From NCBI GenBank assembly GCA_963819975.1, contig CAWFYE010000002.1, positions 434,001-498,000 on the forward strand: DNA of 64,000 bases, given 5' to 3'. The notes below the pieces were generated by a model. It had not been told where the DNA came from. It saw nothing but the letters and a program-made list of their open reading frames with translations, and did no database searches. Each line of letters starts with the position of its first letter. Position 1 is the stretch's first letter. Shown here in pieces: positions 62,172 through 64,000 of this stretch. Source of the DNA: Palsa-1392 sp963819975 (lineage in GTDB: Bacteria; Verrucomicrobiota; Verrucomicrobiia; Chthoniobacterales; UBA10450). Both the position numbers and the translations under genes were made by a program.

Positions 62172-63251
62172 TTATGGTCGTAACAGCGCGGAATCGATCT
62201 CGCTCAGCTTCGCGCAACCGCACAAGAGCATCGCTTCGTCGAGCTCGTGGCGCAGGATCTCGAGCACCTGCCGCGCGCCTTCTTCGCCGTTAACGCACAA
62301 TCCCCACAACACCGGTCTTCCGACCAGGACCGCGCGCGCTCCGAGCGCGATCGCTTTCAGCACATCGCTCCCACGCCGCACGCCGCCATCGACATAGATC
62401 TCACAGAGATCACCGGCTGCTTCGACCACGTGCGGTAGCACCTCGCAAGTGGCGGGCGCCGTGTCGAGCTGGCGTCCGCCGTGATTGGAAACCACCACCG
62501 CTTTCGCGCCGTGCTCCGCTGCCCGGCGCGCGTCGTCGCCGCGGCAGACGCCCTTTATCACGACCGGCAGTCGTGTCGCTGCGCAGAGCCAGCCGAGATC
62601 ATCGAACCCGAGATCAGATTTGAAATTATCTCGCACATAGGCAGCCAGGCCCGAGCCCTGCACCTCAGGCATCTCGCCTTTGCCTAACGGGCAAAGGTTT
62701 TCCACCGCCAGTCCGTCCGGCAGGCGAAAGCTGTTCCGCGCATCGCGCTCACGCGTGCCGAGACCGGGCGCGTCGACCGTCAGAACGATCGCTTCCGCGC
62801 CGGCCGCCTCGGCCCGTTGCACCAGTTCGCGTGTGATCCCGCGGTCCTTGTAGATATAAAGCTGGAACCAGCGCGGGCTACCGGCCTCCGCAAAGACCCG
62901 CTCCATCGCCGTGTTCGAGAGTGAGCTGAGGATGAATAGCGTCCCGGCAGCTTTCGCTGCTCTGGCGGTCGCGATCTCACCCGCTTCGCAGGCCAGTTTA
63001 TGAAAAGCCGTCGGCGCGACCAGGATCGGCATCGAGACCACTTGATCCAGGACCGTGGTGGCGAGGTCGCGCGGTCCAACTCCGGCCAGGACGCGGTAAT
63101 AAAGTTTCAGCCGCGACCAGCCATCTGTGTTTTCGCGCAAAGTAAGCTCATCCAGCGCCCCGCCTTCGTAGTAATCGAAAGCATCGCGCGCGATCCTCTC
63201 TCGCGCGGCGCGGGCGTAGTCAGCGATGTTGAGCAGAAGGTCGGATTTCAT
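62172..63251 (-). CDS. FMN-dependent alpha-hydroxy-acid oxidase/dehydrogenase
   Basis: A 359-residue member of the lactate/glycolate oxidase family. The diagnostic motif VVVSNHGGRQLDTAP contains the catalytic His and substrate Arg. Other family landmarks are ERIARDAFDYYEGGA at the start, PILVAPTAFHKLACEAGE, WFQLYIYKDRGITRELV and IYVDGGVRRGSDVLKAIALGARAV (FMN phosphate). The enzyme oxidises L-2-hydroxy acids, but oxidase versus quinone-linked dehydrogenase cannot be decided. It begins outside the island on the minus strand. The 240-bp gap before the next gene shows nothing recognisable. Confidence 0.92.
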   Translation of the reverse strand: MKSDLLLNIADYARAARERIARDAFDYYEGGALDELTLRENTDGWSRLKLYYRVLAGVGPRDLATTVLDQVVSMPILVAPTAFHKLACEAGEIATARAAKAAGTLFILSSLSNTAMERVFAEAGSPRWFQLYIYKDRGITRELVQRAEAAGAEAIVLTVDAPGLGTRERDARNSFRLPDGLAVENLCPLGKGEMPEVQGSGLAAYVRDNFKSDLGFDDLGWLCAATRLPVVIKGVCRGDDARRAAEHGAKAVVVSNHGGRQLDTAPATCEVLPHVVEAAGDLCEIYVDGGVRRGSDVLKAIALGARAVLVGRPVLWGLCVNGEEGARQVLEILRHELDEAMLLCGCAKLSEIDSALLRP

Positions 63252-63491
63252 TTGGATCGGCGAATAAATCTCCGGCTTCGAAGGCGGTTCTTCAAAGTGA
63301 TCGTCGTTTCACTGAAAGCAACCCACGCGAAAGTCAGTCCCGCGTTGCGATCGGCCGCTCGCGGACGGAGCTCCGAATTGGGAACCGATTTCGAGCAAAT
63401 TTTGGGCTTGCCACAAAGCTGACATTCACTTCAGCATGCCTCCGCGGTGGGCCACCGGGCCAATCCGGTTCCGGACCTCCGCATCCACACT

Positions 63492-64000
63492 ATGTCATCA
63501 AAATCATGTCGGTTTTCATTCGACCCCTTTTCACGAAGCGTTCTTCGGCAACGCTTTGTCGTCTTAATTGTTGGCGCCAGCACGGTCTTCGGCCTGTTGG
63601 CGATCGCGCCTCGCATCCATGCTCAAGGCTCCACCCGCTCTGGCCACGATGAGGTGAGCACAGGCACCTGGGCCAAGCTTACCAATCAACCACCGTTCCA
63701 GACCGACACCGCCATGCTTCTGACCGACGGCACGGTCATGGTACACCAATACAGTTCCCAAAACTGGTGGCGCCTCACGCCCGATAACACTGGCAGTTAC
63801 CTGAACGGCACCTGGTCACAACTAGGTTCGATGGCTTCCAACTACGGCCCCCTTTATTTTGCCTCCGCCGTGCTCGCCGACGGACGCGTCATCGTGGAAG
63901 GCGGTGAGTATAATTTCGGCAATGTGGCGGAGACCACTCAAGGCGCGATCTACGATCCGGTCGCCAACTCCTGGACGAATGTCAACCCGCCCGCGGGATG
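63492..64000 (+). CDS. Secreted kelch/galactose-oxidase-like propeller protein, C-terminus beyond window
   Basis: An open frame of at least 169 residues reaching the window end. The N-terminus has a basic stretch and a hydrophobic segment (FVVLIVGASTVFGLLAIAP) with cleavage near IHAQ, a typical signal peptide. The exported part has kelch-like units (MLLTDGTVMVHQY, AVLADGRVIVEGGEYN, AIYDPVANSWTNV), as in galactose-oxidase-type beta-propellers. The substrate or ligand is unknown, and the catalytic region, if any, lies outside. The ATG at 63492 gives this signal peptide. Confidence 0.75.
   Translation, partial: MSSKSCRFSFDPFSRSVLRQRFVVLIVGASTVFGLLAIAPRIHAQGSTRSGHDEVSTGTWAKLTNQPPFQTDTAMLLTDGTVMVHQYSSQNWWRLTPDNTGSYLNGTWSQLGSMASNYGPLYFASAVLADGRVIVEGGEYNFGNVAETTQGAIYDPVANSWTNVNPPAG

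Overview
The window looks like a chromosomal segment of a high-GC soil Verrucomicrobiota (Chthoniobacterales/Spartobacteria-like). This rests on gene-content resemblance: futalosine-pathway MqnD, GlgE, ExbB-ExbD plus a TPR protein, ImuA next to LexA, a WA-x-DP repeat protein, and TGTAGCGGCGG-type dispersed repeats. It is not a phylogenetic test. Most genes lack an obvious Shine-Dalgarno sequence.

Left arm (1-31.8 kb), ordinary chromosome in short operons: a repeat protein running off the edge; DinG helicase; an LptF/G-type permease with DusB, IscA and HscB; LexA, then ImuA and a truncated ImuB; TPR-ExbD-ExbB; GlgE; a winged-helix regulator; a secreted HAF-repeat protein; a MalK/UgpC-type ABC ATPase; YgfZ, a reductase, a parvulin, an M28 peptidase and ParB; a PqiABC-type lipid-transport cluster; MqnD; a DegT aminotransferase with a serine hydrolase; a DUF5996 protein; and tRNA-Tyr(GTA).

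Island (31.9-62.14 kb): the last 27 nt of tRNA-Tyr (31890-31916) recur exactly at 62112-62138. The roughly 30 kb between has degraded edges: a dehydrogenase fragment on the left and a serine-recombinase fragment on the right. Inside are a LysR/OsmC pair and then one co-directional operon (34290-59779) for an extracellular contractile injection system (eCIS). Its order is sheath, tube, two accessory genes, Pvc16-like cap, AAA+ ATPase, a small gene, two DUF4157 proteins, tube/LysM adaptors, gp27-like hub, gp5-like spike, PAAR-like tip, gp25 wedge, two baseplate-J-like proteins (the first frameshifted), tail protein I-like and DUF6519. The two DUF4157 proteins carry additional C-terminal regions that look like cargo enzymes: a second HExxH metallopeptidase-like site, and a Cys-His-Asp transglutaminase-like triad. 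No Afp13-type fibre or Afp14-type ruler was recognised. An IF2_N-like/HEPN-like protein follows the operon.

Right arm (62.15-64 kb): an FMN alpha-hydroxy-acid oxidase and the start of a secreted kelch-type propeller protein.

Across the window the octamer CCTAACGA/TCGTTAGG occurs about 46 times, in several reading frames, far above expectation. It is as dense inside the eCIS operon as in the chromosome but absent from the island edges. It is the strongest DNA-level signal not explained by the genes.
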